A program made the position numbers and the translations under genes. This document shows positions 1-8,743 of a stretch of 64,000 nt of DNA, in pieces (the first letter of the stretch is position 1; each line of letters begins with the position of its first letter). Under the pieces are notes generated by a model. That model was not told where the DNA came from. It worked only from the letters and a program-made list of their open reading frames with translations, and made no database searches. Origin of the DNA: Inquilinus limosus DSM 16000 (lineage in GTDB: Bacteria; Pseudomonadota; Alphaproteobacteria; DSM-16000; Inquilinaceae); contig NZ_AUHM01000031.1 of assembly GCF_000423185.1 (NCBI RefSeq), positions 46,756 to 110,755 of the forward strand. The letters are read 5' to 3'.

Positions 1-599
1 CAGTAGCCCGGATACTTCTCCAGCACGATGCGATCGTTCTGCACCCGCTCGACGAAGCGGTAGGGGCCGGAGCAGACGGGCTTCTGCCCGAAATCGCCGG
101 CGGCGAAGGCCTTCGGCGCCAGCATCATGCCGGCGCGGTCGGACAGCTGGGCCAGGATCGTGGCGTCGGGGCGGGACAGCTTGACCGCCACCGTCTTCGG
201 GTCGACCGCGACGACCTCGGCGACCGAGGCCAGCTCGCTCTTGCGCAGGCTGTCGGGCAGGGTCCGGGCGCGGTCGAGATTGGCCTTCACCGCGGCGGCG
301 TCGATCGGCTCGCCGTTCTGGAAGGTGATGCCGTCGCGCAGGGTGAAGGTCAGGGTCAGGTTGTCGTCGCTCCAGGCCCAGCTGGTCGCCAGCTTCGGCA
401 CGAAGCCGAGCTCGGGGTTGATGTCGATCAGCTTGTCACAGAGCGAGGCGAAGACGATGCGGCCGACGAAGGTGCGGGCCCGGTGCGGGTCCAGCACGTC
501 GGGGTCCTCGTTCAGGCCGATCCGCAGCGTGGTCTGGCCATAGGCCGTGCCGCTGAGCAGCAGGCCGGCGAGGAGGGCGAGAACTGGGCGTGCGCGCAT
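1..599 (-). CDS. Peptide/nickel-type ABC transporter substrate-binding protein, 3' part missing
   Basis: Periplasmic solute-binding protein of family 5 (OppA/DppA-like) that would deliver peptides or related solutes to the transporter whose ATPases are encoded just upstream. The frame runs without a stop from an ATG at 599 to the left window edge, so about 199 residues are visible. It starts with a signal peptide (MRARPVLALLAGLLLSGTA, then YGQTT), followed by family features such as LRIGLNEDPDVLDPHRA, the LTFTLRDGITFQNGEP stretch and PDATILAQLSDRAGM. A GGAGG-like site precedes the ATG. It is the last visible gene of the minus-strand operon GntR-ATPase-ATPase-binding protein. The substrate cannot be told from sequence; permease genes presumably lie beyond the edge. 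Confidence 0.85.
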   Translation of the reverse strand, partial: MRARPVLALLAGLLLSGTAYGQTTLRIGLNEDPDVLDPHRARTFVGRIVFASLCDKLIDINPELGFVPKLATSWAWSDDNLTLTFTLRDGITFQNGEPIDAAAVKANLDRARTLPDSLRKSELASVAEVVAVDPKTVAVKLSRPDATILAQLSDRAGMMLAPKAFAAGDFGQKPVCSGPYRFVERVQNDRIVLEKYPGY

Positions 600-621
600 G
601 AATGAGCCTCCTGTTCGGTTC

Positions 622-1710
622 TTATGGAAGGGCCGTCTGGGCCTGGCGGGCACGGTAGAGCGACAGCCGCGCGGCCAGTCGGGGCGGCGTGGGCGGCGCG
701 GCCAGGGCGCCGGCCCCGGCGTCCTGGATCTCGCGCCAGAAATGGCAGGCGACGCTGCGTCCCGGCTCCGCCTCCTCCGCCGGCGGCCGGATCTGGCTGC
801 AGATCGGCTTGGCGTGCGGGCAGCGGGTGTGGAAGCGGCAGCCGGGCGGCGGCGCGGTCGGGCTGGGCACGTCGCCCTGCAGCAGGGTCTTGGGCCGGCG
901 CCCGGCCGGGCTGGGCACCGGGATCGCCCGCATCAGCGCCTGGGTGTAGGGGTGCAGCGGCGCGTCGAACAGCGCGTCGACCGGCGCCTGCTCGACGATC
1001 TCGCCCAGATACATCACCGCCACCCGGTCGCTCATGTGCCGGATCACGGCCAGATCGTGGGCGACGATCACCAGGGTCAGGCCGAAGCGCTCCTTCAGCT
1101 CCTCCAGCAGATTGATCACCTGCGCCTGGATCGAGACGTCGAGGGCCGAGACCGGCTCGTCGCCGACGATCAGCACCGGCTGGCCGGCGAGGGCCCGGGC
1201 GATGCCGATGCGCTGGCGCTGGCCGCCGGAGAATTCGTGCGGATAGCGCCCGGCATGCTCGGGCAGCAGGCCGACGGTGCGCAGCAGCTCCGCCACCCGG
1301 TCGCGCCGCTCCGCGCGTCCCGCCAGGCCGTGCAGCCAGATCGGCTCGCCGACGATGTCGCCCACGGTCATGCGCGGGTTCAGCGAGGCGTAGGGGTCCT
1401 GGAACACGATCTGCAGCTCGCGCCGCAGCGCCCGCATCGCCTTGGGCGGCAGCGCCGTCAGGTCGCAGCCGCGATACAGCACCTGGCCGGCGGTGGGCTC
1501 GATCAGCCGCAGCAGCAGCCGGCCCAGGGTCGACTTGCCGCAGCCGGATTCGCCGACCACGGCGAATGTCTCGCCCGGCCGGATCGCCAGCGACACGCCA
1601 TCGACCGCATGCACCACCGGCGAGCCGCCGAACAGGCTGCGGCCGCCGCCGAAGCGCTTGACCAGGCCCTTGCCTTCGAGAAGGAGGCCCGCTTCGGGAT
1701 GCCCGTTCAT
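622..1710 (-). CDS. Peptide-type ABC transporter ATP-binding protein, OppF/DppF-like
   Basis: One of two ATPase subunits powering a peptide-family importer at the inner face of the membrane. It is 362 residues. The Walker A motif GESGCGKST is at about 53-61, the Q-loop [10 protein letters not shown] follows, the signature is [15 protein letters not shown] and the Walker B region reads [12 protein letters not shown]. The C-terminal oligopeptide-transporter domain has the usual Cys cluster ([15 protein letters not shown]), which binds an Fe-S cluster in some relatives. The tail after about residue 320 is long and Pro/Ala-rich and probably disordered. It lies 22 bp upstream of the binding-protein gene. 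Transport substrate is unknown. Confidence 0.9.
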   Translation of the reverse strand: MNGHPEAGLLLEGKGLVKRFGGGRSLFGGSPVVHAVDGVSLAIRPGETFAVVGESGCGKSTLGRLLLRLIEPTAGQVLYRGCDLTALPPKAMRALRRELQIVFQDPYASLNPRMTVGDIVGEPIWLHGLAGRAERRDRVAELLRTVGLLPEHAGRYPHEFSGGQRQRIGIARALAGQPVLIVGDEPVSALDVSIQAQVINLLEELKERFGLTLVIVAHDLAVIRHMSDRVAVMYLGEIVEQAPVDALFDAPLHPYTQALMRAIPVPSPAGRRPKTLLQGDVPSPTAPPPGCRFHTRCPHAKPICSQIRPPAEEAEPGRSVACHFWREIQDAGAGALAAPPTPPRLAARLSLYRARQAQTALP

Positions 1711-1741
1711 GCAGGGCCTCGTTGAGACGTCATCCCCTTAC

Positions 1742-1827
1742 CGTCATTGCGAGGAGGCGAAGCCGACGAAGCAATCCAGGGGCCGATGCGAGCGGTCCTG
1801 GATTGCTTCGCTGCGCTCGCAATGACG
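1742..1827. repeat. Palindromic intergenic repeat, GTCATTGCGAG family
   Basis: Imperfect inverted repeat with outer arms CGTCATTGCGAG and CTCGCAATGACG and inner arms GAAGCAATCCAGG and CCTGGATTGCTTC. It fills most of the 142-bp gap between the two ATPase genes and could form a long hairpin in their shared mRNA, so it may affect relative expression. The loop GGGGCCGATGCGAGCGG is almost the same as in the element at 48619-48722, showing that the two are related. Confidence 0.85.
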
Positions 1828-1852
1828 ATGGGGGGAGTTGCGAAGAATGCTC

Positions 1853-2893
1853 TCATCCCGCACCCCCTTCGTGCTGCTCCAGCGGGGCGAACCAGCAGGC
1901 GGCACGATGGTCCGGCCCGACCGGTTTCGCCGGCGGCGTCTCGGCGGCGCAGCGCGGCGCCGCGAAGGGGCAGCGCGGGGCGAAGCGGCAGCCCGGCGGC
2001 ATGCGGTCGGGCGGCGGCACCGTGCCCGGGATGGTGGCCAGGCGCCCCTCGCGCCGGCCGAGCGACGGCACCGACCCCATCAGCCCGATGGTGTAGGGAT
2101 GCTGCGGATCCTCGAAGATGGCCTCGACCGGACCGGATTCGACGATCCGGCCGGCATACATCACCGCGACATGGTCGGCGACCTCCGCCACCACGCCGAG
2201 ATCATGGGTGATCAGGATCATGGCAGTGCCGGTCTCGTCCTGCAGCCGCCGGACCAGCGCCAGAATCTGCGCCTGGATGGTGACGTCCAGCGCCGTGGTC
2301 GGCTCGTCGGCGATCAGCAGCTGCGGGTCGTTGGCCAGCGCCATGGCGATCATGGCGCGCTGGCGCATGCCGCCCGACAGCTGGTGCGGATAGGCGTCGA
2401 GGCGCTTCTCCGGCGCCGGAATGCGCACCCGGCGCAGCATCTCCAGCGCCCGGTTGCGCGCCTCGGTCTTGCCCACCGCCTTGTGTCGGCGGACCCCTTC
2501 GGCGATCTGGTCGCCGATGGTGAAGGCCGGGTTCAGGCTGGTCATCGGCTCCTGGAAGATCATCGCCATGCGGCTGCCGCGCAGGTCGGCGCGCTCGCGG
2601 TCGGTCAGGCGGAACAGGTCGCGCCCCTCGAATCGGGCGCTGCCCGCGGTGATGCGCGCGACCGGCGGCAGCAGCCCCATCAGCCCCAGGGCCGTGATGC
2701 TCTTGCCGCAGCCGGATTCGCCGACGATGCACAGCGTCTCGCCGCGGGCGACGGAGAAGGAGACGCCCTCGACCAGGTTGCCGCCGATCGACAGCGACAG
2801 GGCGAAATCCCGCACCTCCAGCACCGTCTCGCGCGCCGGCTCCGGCGCGGTGGCCGGAGTGCGGACGGCGCGGGCGTCAGAGACCGAGGCCAT
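1853..2893 (-). CDS. Peptide-type ABC transporter ATP-binding protein, OppD/DppD-like
   Basis: Second ATPase of the peptide-type importer, 346 residues from the chosen start. Walker A is GESGCGKS followed by [11 protein letters not shown], the Q-loop is [10 protein letters not shown], the signature is [15 protein letters not shown], and Walker B is [12 protein letters not shown]. The C-terminal [15 protein letters not shown] segment is the OppD/F-type Cys cluster. The start at 2893 has a GGAGG six bases upstream; an ATG at 2917 is also in frame but has a poorly spaced site. The gene overlaps the 3' end of the upstream GntR gene by about 17 bp, so the two are translationally linked. Confidence 0.9.
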   Translation of the reverse strand: MASVSDARAVRTPATAPEPARETVLEVRDFALSLSIGGNLVEGVSFSVARGETLCIVGESGCGKSITALGLMGLLPPVARITAGSARFEGRDLFRLTDRERADLRGSRMAMIFQEPMTSLNPAFTIGDQIAEGVRRHKAVGKTEARNRALEMLRRVRIPAPEKRLDAYPHQLSGGMRQRAMIAMALANDPQLLIADEPTTALDVTIQAQILALVRRLQDETGTAMILITHDLGVVAEVADHVAVMYAGRIVESGPVEAIFEDPQHPYTIGLMGSVPSLGRREGRLATIPGTVPPPDRMPPGCRFAPRCPFAAPRCAAETPPAKPVGPDHRAACWFAPLEQHEGGAG

Positions 2894-3665
2894 CGGCCGC
2901 CTCCGCGCTTTCACCATGGCGGGTCATCCGCTCCTGCGCTGAATCCTGCGGCGCCGGCTCGCCATGCATCGCCGCCTCGAGATTGGCCTGCAGCGCCAGC
3001 AGATGGCGCCGCATCGCCGCCTCGGCTCCGGCGCCGTCGTGCCGGGCGATCGCGGCGACGATCTCGCCATGCTGGCTGGTGTAGGCGCGCAGCCGGATGC
3101 GGTTGCGCGCCGCCTCGCGCAGCCGCCGCCAGGAGGGCGACTGGCGGATCCGGTCGATGCAGTCGAACAGCGCCAGCAGCAGGCCGTTGCCGGCGGTCTC
3201 GGCGATGTGGCGGTGGAAGGCGCTGTCCCACAGCTCGTGGCCGTCGCTGTCCATGCTGGCCGCGGTCTTGCGCTCGATCCGGCGCAGCGCGGCGATGTCG
3301 TCGGGCGAGGCCTTCAGTGCGGCGAGGCGAGCCAGGGCCGGCTCGATCTGCAGCCGCGCCTCCATCACCTCCAGCGGATTGGTGCGGTCGGCCAGGGAGG
3401 CGATCAGATGCGGCTGCACCGCCGGCCTCTTGCCGGCGAAGGTGCCCTTGCCCTGGTGACGCCAGATCCGACCCTCGGCCTCCAGCACCTCCAGCGCCCG
3501 GCGCACGGCGCGGCGGCCGACGCCGATCCGCCCGGCCAGGTCGCGCTCGGTCGGCAGCTGCCATTCGGCGCGGTCGCCCTCGGCGTCCAGAAGGGCGCGC
3601 AGCCGCTCCAGCGCCACGCTGGAATTCGACACGCCTCGTGATGGGGATGAAACCACCTCAGCCAT
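2877..3665 (-). CDS. GntR/FadR-family transcriptional regulator
   Basis: DNA-binding regulator of 262 residues, first gene of the peptide ABC operon and so probably its autoregulated, ligand-responsive controller. The N-terminal winged helix spans about 15-85, with typical GntR text WQLPTERDLAGRIGVGRRAVRR and an EGRIWRHQGKGTF wing. The C-terminal FCD-type helical domain spans about 100-235, with metal/ligand-site histidines in FHRHIAETAGN and a late SQHGEIVAAIARHD. A GGGAG lies four bases before the ATG. A strong palindrome about 150 bp upstream (3813-3831) is a candidate operator. The ligand is unknown. Confidence 0.9.
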   Translation of the reverse strand: MAEVVSSPSRGVSNSSVALERLRALLDAEGDRAEWQLPTERDLAGRIGVGRRAVRRALEVLEAEGRIWRHQGKGTFAGKRPAVQPHLIASLADRTNPLEVMEARLQIEPALARLAALKASPDDIAALRRIERKTAASMDSDGHELWDSAFHRHIAETAGNGLLLALFDCIDRIRQSPSWRRLREAARNRIRLRAYTSQHGEIVAAIARHDGAGAEAAMRRHLLALQANLEAAMHGEPAPQDSAQERMTRHGESAEAADGLGL

Positions 3666-3812
3666 TGGTCTCCCAAAGGCTTCGTCCGCCGTTCCGGCTC
3701 CGAGCCATCAGCCAGTCCCTGTTGTGCGTGAGGACGCCCGGCCAGCCGATCCTGAGGACCGATCATGGCGCGCGACGCCGCTTCGTCTTGCCGAACAGCC
3801 AAGCGCAAAGGG

Positions 3813-3831
3813 AACCAATTTGCAAATGGTT
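3813..3831. promoter_or_regulatory. Candidate GntR operator palindrome
   Basis: AACCAATTTGCAAATGGTT pairs in seven of nine positions around a central G, with the palindromic core ATTTGCAAAT and outer GGAA/TTCC-like flanks. It sits in the leader of the minus-strand GntR-ABC operon and is AT-rich relative to its surroundings. Assignment to the adjacent GntR protein is inference from position. Confidence 0.5.
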
Positions 3832-3886
3832 TCCTGGGTGGTCGCGTCGATGCATTGTGTGGGGTCACGCGCTACACCCCAAAAAT

Positions 3887-3962
3887 GTCATGCCCGGGCT
3901 TGACCCGGGCATCCAGAAGGTCTCGACGCTCTCTGGATTGCCGGGTCAAGCCCGGCAATGAC
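3887..3962. repeat. Palindromic repeat, CCCGGGCTTGACCCGGG family
   Basis: Two nested palindromes: GTCATGCCCGGGCTTGACCC (left arm) and a right arm ending in CCGGGTCAAGCCCGGCAATGAC, around CATCCAGAAGG...CTCTGGATTG. This type of intergenic element is dispersed widely in alphaproteobacterial genomes. Here it lies between the leader of the GntR operon and the 3' end of the aldo/keto reductase gene and may act as a terminator-like hairpin for the latter. Confidence 0.85.
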
Positions 3963-3980
3963 AGTTGTGGGATGGGCGCC

Positions 3981-4907
3981 CTACGGCTGGTCCCGCTTCA
4001 GGTCCAGCCAGTCGCGCTCGGCCTCGGACAGGGTGACCGACAGGCCCTCGATGTTGCGGCGGCTCTCCTCGACCGAGCGCGGGCCGGAGAGGGCGAATGT
4101 GGCGAAGGGCTGCGACAGCACCCAGCTCATGGCGATCTGCACCGGGCTGGTGCCCTTGGCCTCGGCCAGGGCGATGGCGCGGCGACGGCGCTCGAAGTTG
4201 TCCTCCGCATGCCAGCAGCGCGCGATCTCGGGCTCCGCCTCCGCCCGGGACGGGTCGCCGCGCTCGGTGAAGAAGCCGCGGGCGGTCGAGGACCAGGCGA
4301 ACAGCGCCGTGCCGCTCTCCTCCAGATAGCGCAGCCACTCCGGGTCGCGGGCGGAGACGCAGCCGCCCCAGACCGGCTCGACCATCCGGGCCAGGGCCAG
4401 GTTGTTGCTCAGCACCGTGAAGCCGGCCTTGCCGGTGCGGCGGGCGTAGTCGTTGGCCGCCCGGAATCGCTCCAGGCTCCAGTTCGAGCCGCCGAACACG
4501 CCGATCCGGCCCTCGCGGTGCAGCGCGTCGAGCACGTCGACGAACTCGCCGACCGGCACCTCGGGGTTGTCGCGGTGCAGGAAGTAGATGTCGGCGCGGT
4601 CGGTGTGCAGCGCCTCCAGGCTCTGCTCCAGCTGGCTTCGCGCCGCTTCCGGCGTGCAGTTCGGCGTGTGCGCGCCCTTGCAGATCAGGACGATCCGGTC
4701 GCGCACCCCGCGGCTGGCCAGGTAGTCGCCGAACAGCGTCTCGCAGCGGCCGCGCAGATAGATCCGGGCGGTGTCGAAGCAGTTGCCGCCGCGCTCGATA
4801 TAGTCGTCGAACAGCGGCGCCGCCGTGGCCAGCTCCTCCTGGTTGTCGACGCCCATCACCATGCGGGCGACCGGCCTGGCCACGCCCGGGATCGTGCCGT
4901 AGATCAT
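3981..4907 (-). CDS. Aldo/keto reductase
   Basis: NAD(P)H-dependent oxidoreductase with a TIM-barrel fold, 308 residues. The expected tetrad is visible in order: Asp and Tyr in NCFDTARIYLRG, Lys in VLICKGAH and His in IYFLHRDNP. The ATG at 4907 is preceded by GAAGGGA with good spacing; the longer in-frame extension upstream would overlap the beta-galactosidase gene and lacks family similarity. It is the last gene of the sugar transporter/GH42 operon, 22 bp after that gene, suggesting a role in processing the imported sugar or its aglycone. Exact substrate is unknown. Confidence 0.88.
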   Translation of the reverse strand: MIYGTIPGVARPVARMVMGVDNQEELATAAPLFDDYIERGGNCFDTARIYLRGRCETLFGDYLASRGVRDRIVLICKGAHTPNCTPEAARSQLEQSLEALHTDRADIYFLHRDNPEVPVGEFVDVLDALHREGRIGVFGGSNWSLERFRAANDYARRTGKAGFTVLSNNLALARMVEPVWGGCVSARDPEWLRYLEESGTALFAWSSTARGFFTERGDPSRAEAEPEIARCWHAEDNFERRRRAIALAEAKGTSPVQIAMSWVLSQPFATFALSGPRSVEESRRNIEGLSVTLSEAERDWLDLKRDQP

Positions 4908-4929
4908 CGTTTTCCCTTCCGCTCGCGCC

Positions 4930-6870
4930 TCAAGCCGCCCGCCAGCAGGCCACGCCCTGCGGCGGCACCACCGGCCCGCCCAGCAGGTAGCGGCCGGCAT
5001 CCTTTACCGGCGCGGCCCAATCGATATCGCCATAGTTGAAGGCGAAGGTCAGGCTGCCGCGGCGGCGCAGCCGCACCGCCTCCGGCAGTTCGGTCAGCGT
5101 CAGCCCGACGCTGCCCAGAAGGTCGGCCATGACGCCGCGCAGCAGCGCCGCGTCCGGCCAGCCGGCCAAGTAGAAGCGGTTGCCGTCGCCGACCAGGGCC
5201 GGGGCGCCGTCGGCGAAGCTGGCCTGGGCCGGCAGATCGGTCTCCAGCCATTCGCGCCAGCGCCGGACGGATCCCGACAGGCCGGGGCCTTCGACCGGCT
5301 CGGCCAGGTTCGGGCGCAGCGACGCCACCTGGGTCACCTTCAGCGGCAGCAGCTCCTGCAGCAGGCCGGGCGGCAGCTCGTCCGGGATGCTGAGGTCGCG
5401 GGTCTTGGACCCGGTGCGCGGGCCGAACAGGATGATCGCGTCGGTGGCGGCGAAGGCCTGCACCGCCGCCTCCGAGACATGCGCCAGGCACGGCACCACC
5501 ACCGCCTTGTAGCCGGTCAGCGGCGCGCCGGGGCGGACGATGTCGACATCGAGGCCCAGGCGGCGGATCGCCTCGTACCAGCGGAACGCCAGGTCGGTGT
5601 AGCGGAAGTCGCGGCCCTGCGGCTGGATCCGGGTGATCCAGGAGGTCTCGTAGTCGAAGACCATGGCCACCGGGGCGGGGGCGGAGGCGGGCAGGGCGCC
5701 GATCCGGGCCAGCTCCTGCCCCACCTGCGTCGCCTCCTGGCCGCCCGGGGACAGCTTGCGGTCCGGCCGGTTCAGCCCGGCATGCATCTGCTCCTGCGCG
5801 AAGGGGCATTGCCGCCAGCGGAAATAGCTGACCACCTCGGCGCCATGGGCCAGCGCCTCCCAGGTCCACAGCCGGACCATGCCCGGCTTCGGCACCGGGT
5901 TCCAGGCGGCCCAGTTCACCGGGCCCGGCTGCTGCTCCATCACCCACCAGCGGCCGCGGCCGACGGCGCGGTACAGGTCGTGGTTGAACGGCGCCAGGTC
6001 GGGATGCGAGGTGCGGGCCCAGCGCGCCCGCTCGTCATCGGTCTCCGCAATCTTCTCCAGCGTGCCCAGCGGATAGCTGTCCCAGGACGCGATGTCGAGG
6101 TCCTCGCCCAGCGGCCAGTGGTCGAACTCCTGGAAGAAGCCCATGAAGTTGTGGGTGACGAAGCGGCCCGGCGAATGCTTGCGGATGATTTCGACCTGCA
6201 TCCGGTTGTAGGCGGCGACCTGGTCCGAGGCGAAGCGCCAATAGTCCAGCCGCGCCGCCGGGTTGGTCTCGGTCACCGCGTTGACCGGGGCCTCGATCTC
6301 GTCGAAGCCGCCCACCTCCATCGACCAGAAGACGTTGCCCCAGGCCTGGTTCAGCGCCTCGGGCGTCTGGTAGCGGTGGCGCAGCCAGGTGCGGAAGGCG
6401 GCGACATCCTCCCGCCCGTAGGACAGCACGGTGTCGTGGCAGCCGAACTCGTTGTCGGTCTGCCAGCCGGCGACGGCGTCGTGGCTGCCGTAGCGCCGCG
6501 CCACCTCCTCGGTGATGCGGGCGCTCTCGCGCAGCCAGGTGCGGCTGGAGAAGCTGGTGTGCCGGCGCGAGCCGAAGCCGCGGGTGCCGCCGTATTCGTT
6601 CACCGGCAGGATGTCGGGGTGGCGGTCGACCAGCCATTTCGGCGGCGTCGCCGTCGGCGTGCACATCACCACCTTCAGCCCGGCGGCGCCCAGCGTGTCG
6701 ATGGCGCGGTCCAGCCACGCCCAGTCGAAGCGCCCCGGCTCCGGCTCGATCCGCGACCAGGCGAATTCGGCGATGCGGACGAAGGTGATGCCGACCTCGC
6801 GCATCCGGCGGGCGTCGTCCTCCCACCACTCTTCGGGCCAATGTTCCGGGTAATAGCAGACGCCGAGCAT
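4930..6870 (-). CDS. GH42 family beta-galactosidase
   Basis: Cytoplasmic retaining glycoside hydrolase that cleaves beta-galactosides, 646 residues, normal length for GH42. The N-terminus [16 protein letters not shown] is diagnostic. The acid/base Glu is E141 in WQTDNEFGC and the nucleophile is E312 in [13 protein letters not shown]. The trimerisation domain (about 390-590) and a small C-terminal beta domain follow. There is no signal peptide, so the substrate is split after import by the transporter encoded directly upstream. This fits a galactoside or arabinogalactan-fragment utilisation operon under the divergent AraC regulator. Confidence 0.95.
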   Translation of the reverse strand: MLGVCYYPEHWPEEWWEDDARRMREVGITFVRIAEFAWSRIEPEPGRFDWAWLDRAIDTLGAAGLKVVMCTPTATPPKWLVDRHPDILPVNEYGGTRGFGSRRHTSFSSRTWLRESARITEEVARRYGSHDAVAGWQTDNEFGCHDTVLSYGREDVAAFRTWLRHRYQTPEALNQAWGNVFWSMEVGGFDEIEAPVNAVTETNPAARLDYWRFASDQVAAYNRMQVEIIRKHSPGRFVTHNFMGFFQEFDHWPLGEDLDIASWDSYPLGTLEKIAETDDERARWARTSHPDLAPFNHDLYRAVGRGRWWVMEQQPGPVNWAAWNPVPKPGMVRLWTWEALAHGAEVVSYFRWRQCPFAQEQMHAGLNRPDRKLSPGGQEATQVGQELARIGALPASAPAPVAMVFDYETSWITRIQPQGRDFRYTDLAFRWYEAIRRLGLDVDIVRPGAPLTGYKAVVVPCLAHVSEAAVQAFAATDAIILFGPRTGSKTRDLSIPDELPPGLLQELLPLKVTQVASLRPNLAEPVEGPGLSGSVRRWREWLETDLPAQASFADGAPALVGDGNRFYLAGWPDAALLRGVMADLLGSVGLTLTELPEAVRLRRRGSLTFAFNYGDIDWAAPVKDAGRYLLGGPVVPPQGVACWRAA

Positions 6871-6910
6871 GCGACAGCCTCGTCAGGGGCAGGGTGTGGT
6901 CAGGGGAAGG

Positions 6911-7756
6911 CTACTTCACGGCGCCGGCGGTGATGCCGGCGACGAAATAGCGCTGCAGGAAGATGAAGACGACGATCATCGGCAGGGTCAGCAGCATCGC
7001 CCCGACCATCAGCGCGCCCCAGGGCACGACGTTGAGGCCGATCAGGCTGCCCAGCGCCACCGGTGCGGTGCGGGCCCCCGCCTGGGTCGCGACCAGCAGC
7101 GGCCACAGATAGTTGTTCCAGGAGGCGAGGAACAGGATGATCGCCAGCGCCGCCATGCTGGGCCGCACCAGCGGCAGGGCGATGGTGAAGAAGATCCGGC
7201 CTTCGCGCGCGCCGTCGATGCGGGCGGCGTCCAGCAGCTCCTGCGGCAGCGACAGAAAGGTCTGGCGCATGAACAGCACGCCGATCGAGTTGAACAGCGG
7301 CGGCACGATCACCGCGATCCAGGTGTTCGACAGGCCCAGGTCGCGCGCCACCAGCACATATTGCGGAATGATCACCACGGCATAGGGCACGGTCAGCGTC
7401 GCCACCAAGAGGCTGAAGGCCGCCTGTTTGCCGACGAACTGGAAGCGGGCGAAGGCGTAGCCGGCCATGCTGGTCAGCAGCAGCGAGGCCACGGCCGAGA
7501 AGGTGGCGATGCCGATCGAGTTCAGCATCGCCCGGCCGAACTTCGCCGTATCGTCGAGGAAAGCCCAGTTCTCCAGCAGGTTGCCGCCCGGCGTCAGCGG
7601 CAGCTCCGGCGAGAAGATGGCGTAGTCCGGCAGGGTGGCGAACACCGCCATCAGGTAGAGCGGCGCCAGCCACAGCAGCGCCACGGGCGCCATGCCCCCG
7701 GTGAGGAGCAGGGTGCCCCAGCGCCGGCGCGAGTCCATGGAGCGGAGCATCGCCAT
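6911..7756 (-). CDS. Sugar ABC transporter permease, MalG-type
   Basis: Inner-membrane permease of the CUT1 carbohydrate family, 281 residues with six predicted membrane segments. The cytoplasmic coupling motif reads ELLDAARIDGAREGRIFFTI followed by ALPLVRPS, as expected for the EAA loop. The start ATG at 7756 lies only five bases after the stop of the partner permease, and a longer open frame upstream is simply overlap with that gene. It forms a heterodimer with the product of 7762-8718. Confidence 0.92.
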   Translation of the reverse strand: MAMLRSMDSRRRWGTLLLTGGMAPVALLWLAPLYLMAVFATLPDYAIFSPELPLTPGGNLLENWAFLDDTAKFGRAMLNSIGIATFSAVASLLLTSMAGYAFARFQFVGKQAAFSLLVATLTVPYAVVIIPQYVLVARDLGLSNTWIAVIVPPLFNSIGVLFMRQTFLSLPQELLDAARIDGAREGRIFFTIALPLVRPSMAALAIILFLASWNNYLWPLLVATQAGARTAPVALGSLIGLNVVPWGALMVGAMLLTLPMIVVFIFLQRYFVAGITAGAVK

Positions 7757-7761
7757 CCTCC

Positions 7762-8718
7762 TCAGGCCTTCCGGCCGCGGGTGAGCATGAGGTTGAGCGC
7801 CGCCATCATCGCCGCCATGGCGGCGATGGTGTAGGCGATCGCCGCGGCGTAGCCGAAGTTCAGGCTGACGAAGCCCTGCTTGTAGAGATAGGTGCCGAGC
7901 GTCTCGGTGGCGCCGCCGGGCCCGCCGCGCTCGGTGATCAGCCAGGGTTCGGTGAACAGCTGCATGGTGCCGATGATCGACAGCACCAGGCAGAAGATCA
8001 GGATCGGCTTCAGCAGCGGCAGGGTGATGCGGAAGAAGCGGTCGGCCGGCGACGCGCCGTCGATCGCCGCCGCCTCGTACAGGTCGCGCGGGATCGACTG
8101 CAGTCCGGCCAGCAGGATGATGGCGTTGTAGCCGGTCCAGCGCCAGGTCACCGCCACCATGATCGTGGCCATCGCCGCGTTCGGGTCGTGCAGCCAGTCG
8201 ATCGGCGCCAGGCCCAAGGCGGCGAGGCCGTGGTTGACGGCGCCGAACTGGCCGTTGAACAGCAGCCGGAACACCACCGAATAGGCGACGTCGCTGACCA
8301 CGACCGGGGCGAAGAAGGCGAAGCGGTAGATCGGCCGCAGCCTGAGGAGCGGCGAGTTCAGGGCCACGGCCAGCAGCGTGGCCAGGGTCAGCATCACCGG
8401 CACCTGGATCACCAGGATGGTCAGCGTGTTCTTCAGCGCCTCCTGGAAGGCGCGGTCGACCAGGAGGCGCCGCCAGTTGATGCCGATGTTCCAGGCCCAG
8501 GGATTGACCCGCGTATTCTGCAGCGACAGCAGCGCCGAATCGATGATCGGCCAGCACCAGAACACGGCGAAGACGAGAAGATAGGGCAGCAGGAACCAGT
8601 ACGGCGCCAAGGCGTGCCGCCGGCGCCGCCACCCGCCGCTGGCCTCCGACAGGGCGGCGGCTGGGGCCCCGCGTGTCTGCGGGGCCTGGAGGCCGGCTCG
8701 GGTGGCGGTTCCCATCAC
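7762..8718 (-). CDS. Sugar ABC transporter permease, MalF-type
   Basis: Second membrane subunit of the CUT1 importer, 318 residues. The N-terminal 35 residues are polar and Arg-rich, then a first membrane helix APYWFLLPYLLVFAVFWCW. The EAA coupling loop is DLYEAAAIDGASPADRFFRI. It follows the binding-protein gene by 25 bp. Like other CUT1 systems of this layout it has no ATPase gene nearby and would need a shared MsmK/UgpC-type ATPase from elsewhere in the genome. Confidence 0.92.
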   Translation of the reverse strand: MMGTATRAGLQAPQTRGAPAAALSEASGGWRRRRHALAPYWFLLPYLLVFAVFWCWPIIDSALLSLQNTRVNPWAWNIGINWRRLLVDRAFQEALKNTLTILVIQVPVMLTLATLLAVALNSPLLRLRPIYRFAFFAPVVVSDVAYSVVFRLLFNGQFGAVNHGLAALGLAPIDWLHDPNAAMATIMVAVTWRWTGYNAIILLAGLQSIPRDLYEAAAIDGASPADRFFRITLPLLKPILIFCLVLSIIGTMQLFTEPWLITERGGPGGATETLGTYLYKQGFVSLNFGYAAAIAYTIAAMAAMMAALNLMLTRGRKA

Positions 8719-8743
8719 GCGGCCCCCGTCACTCGGCGCCCCA

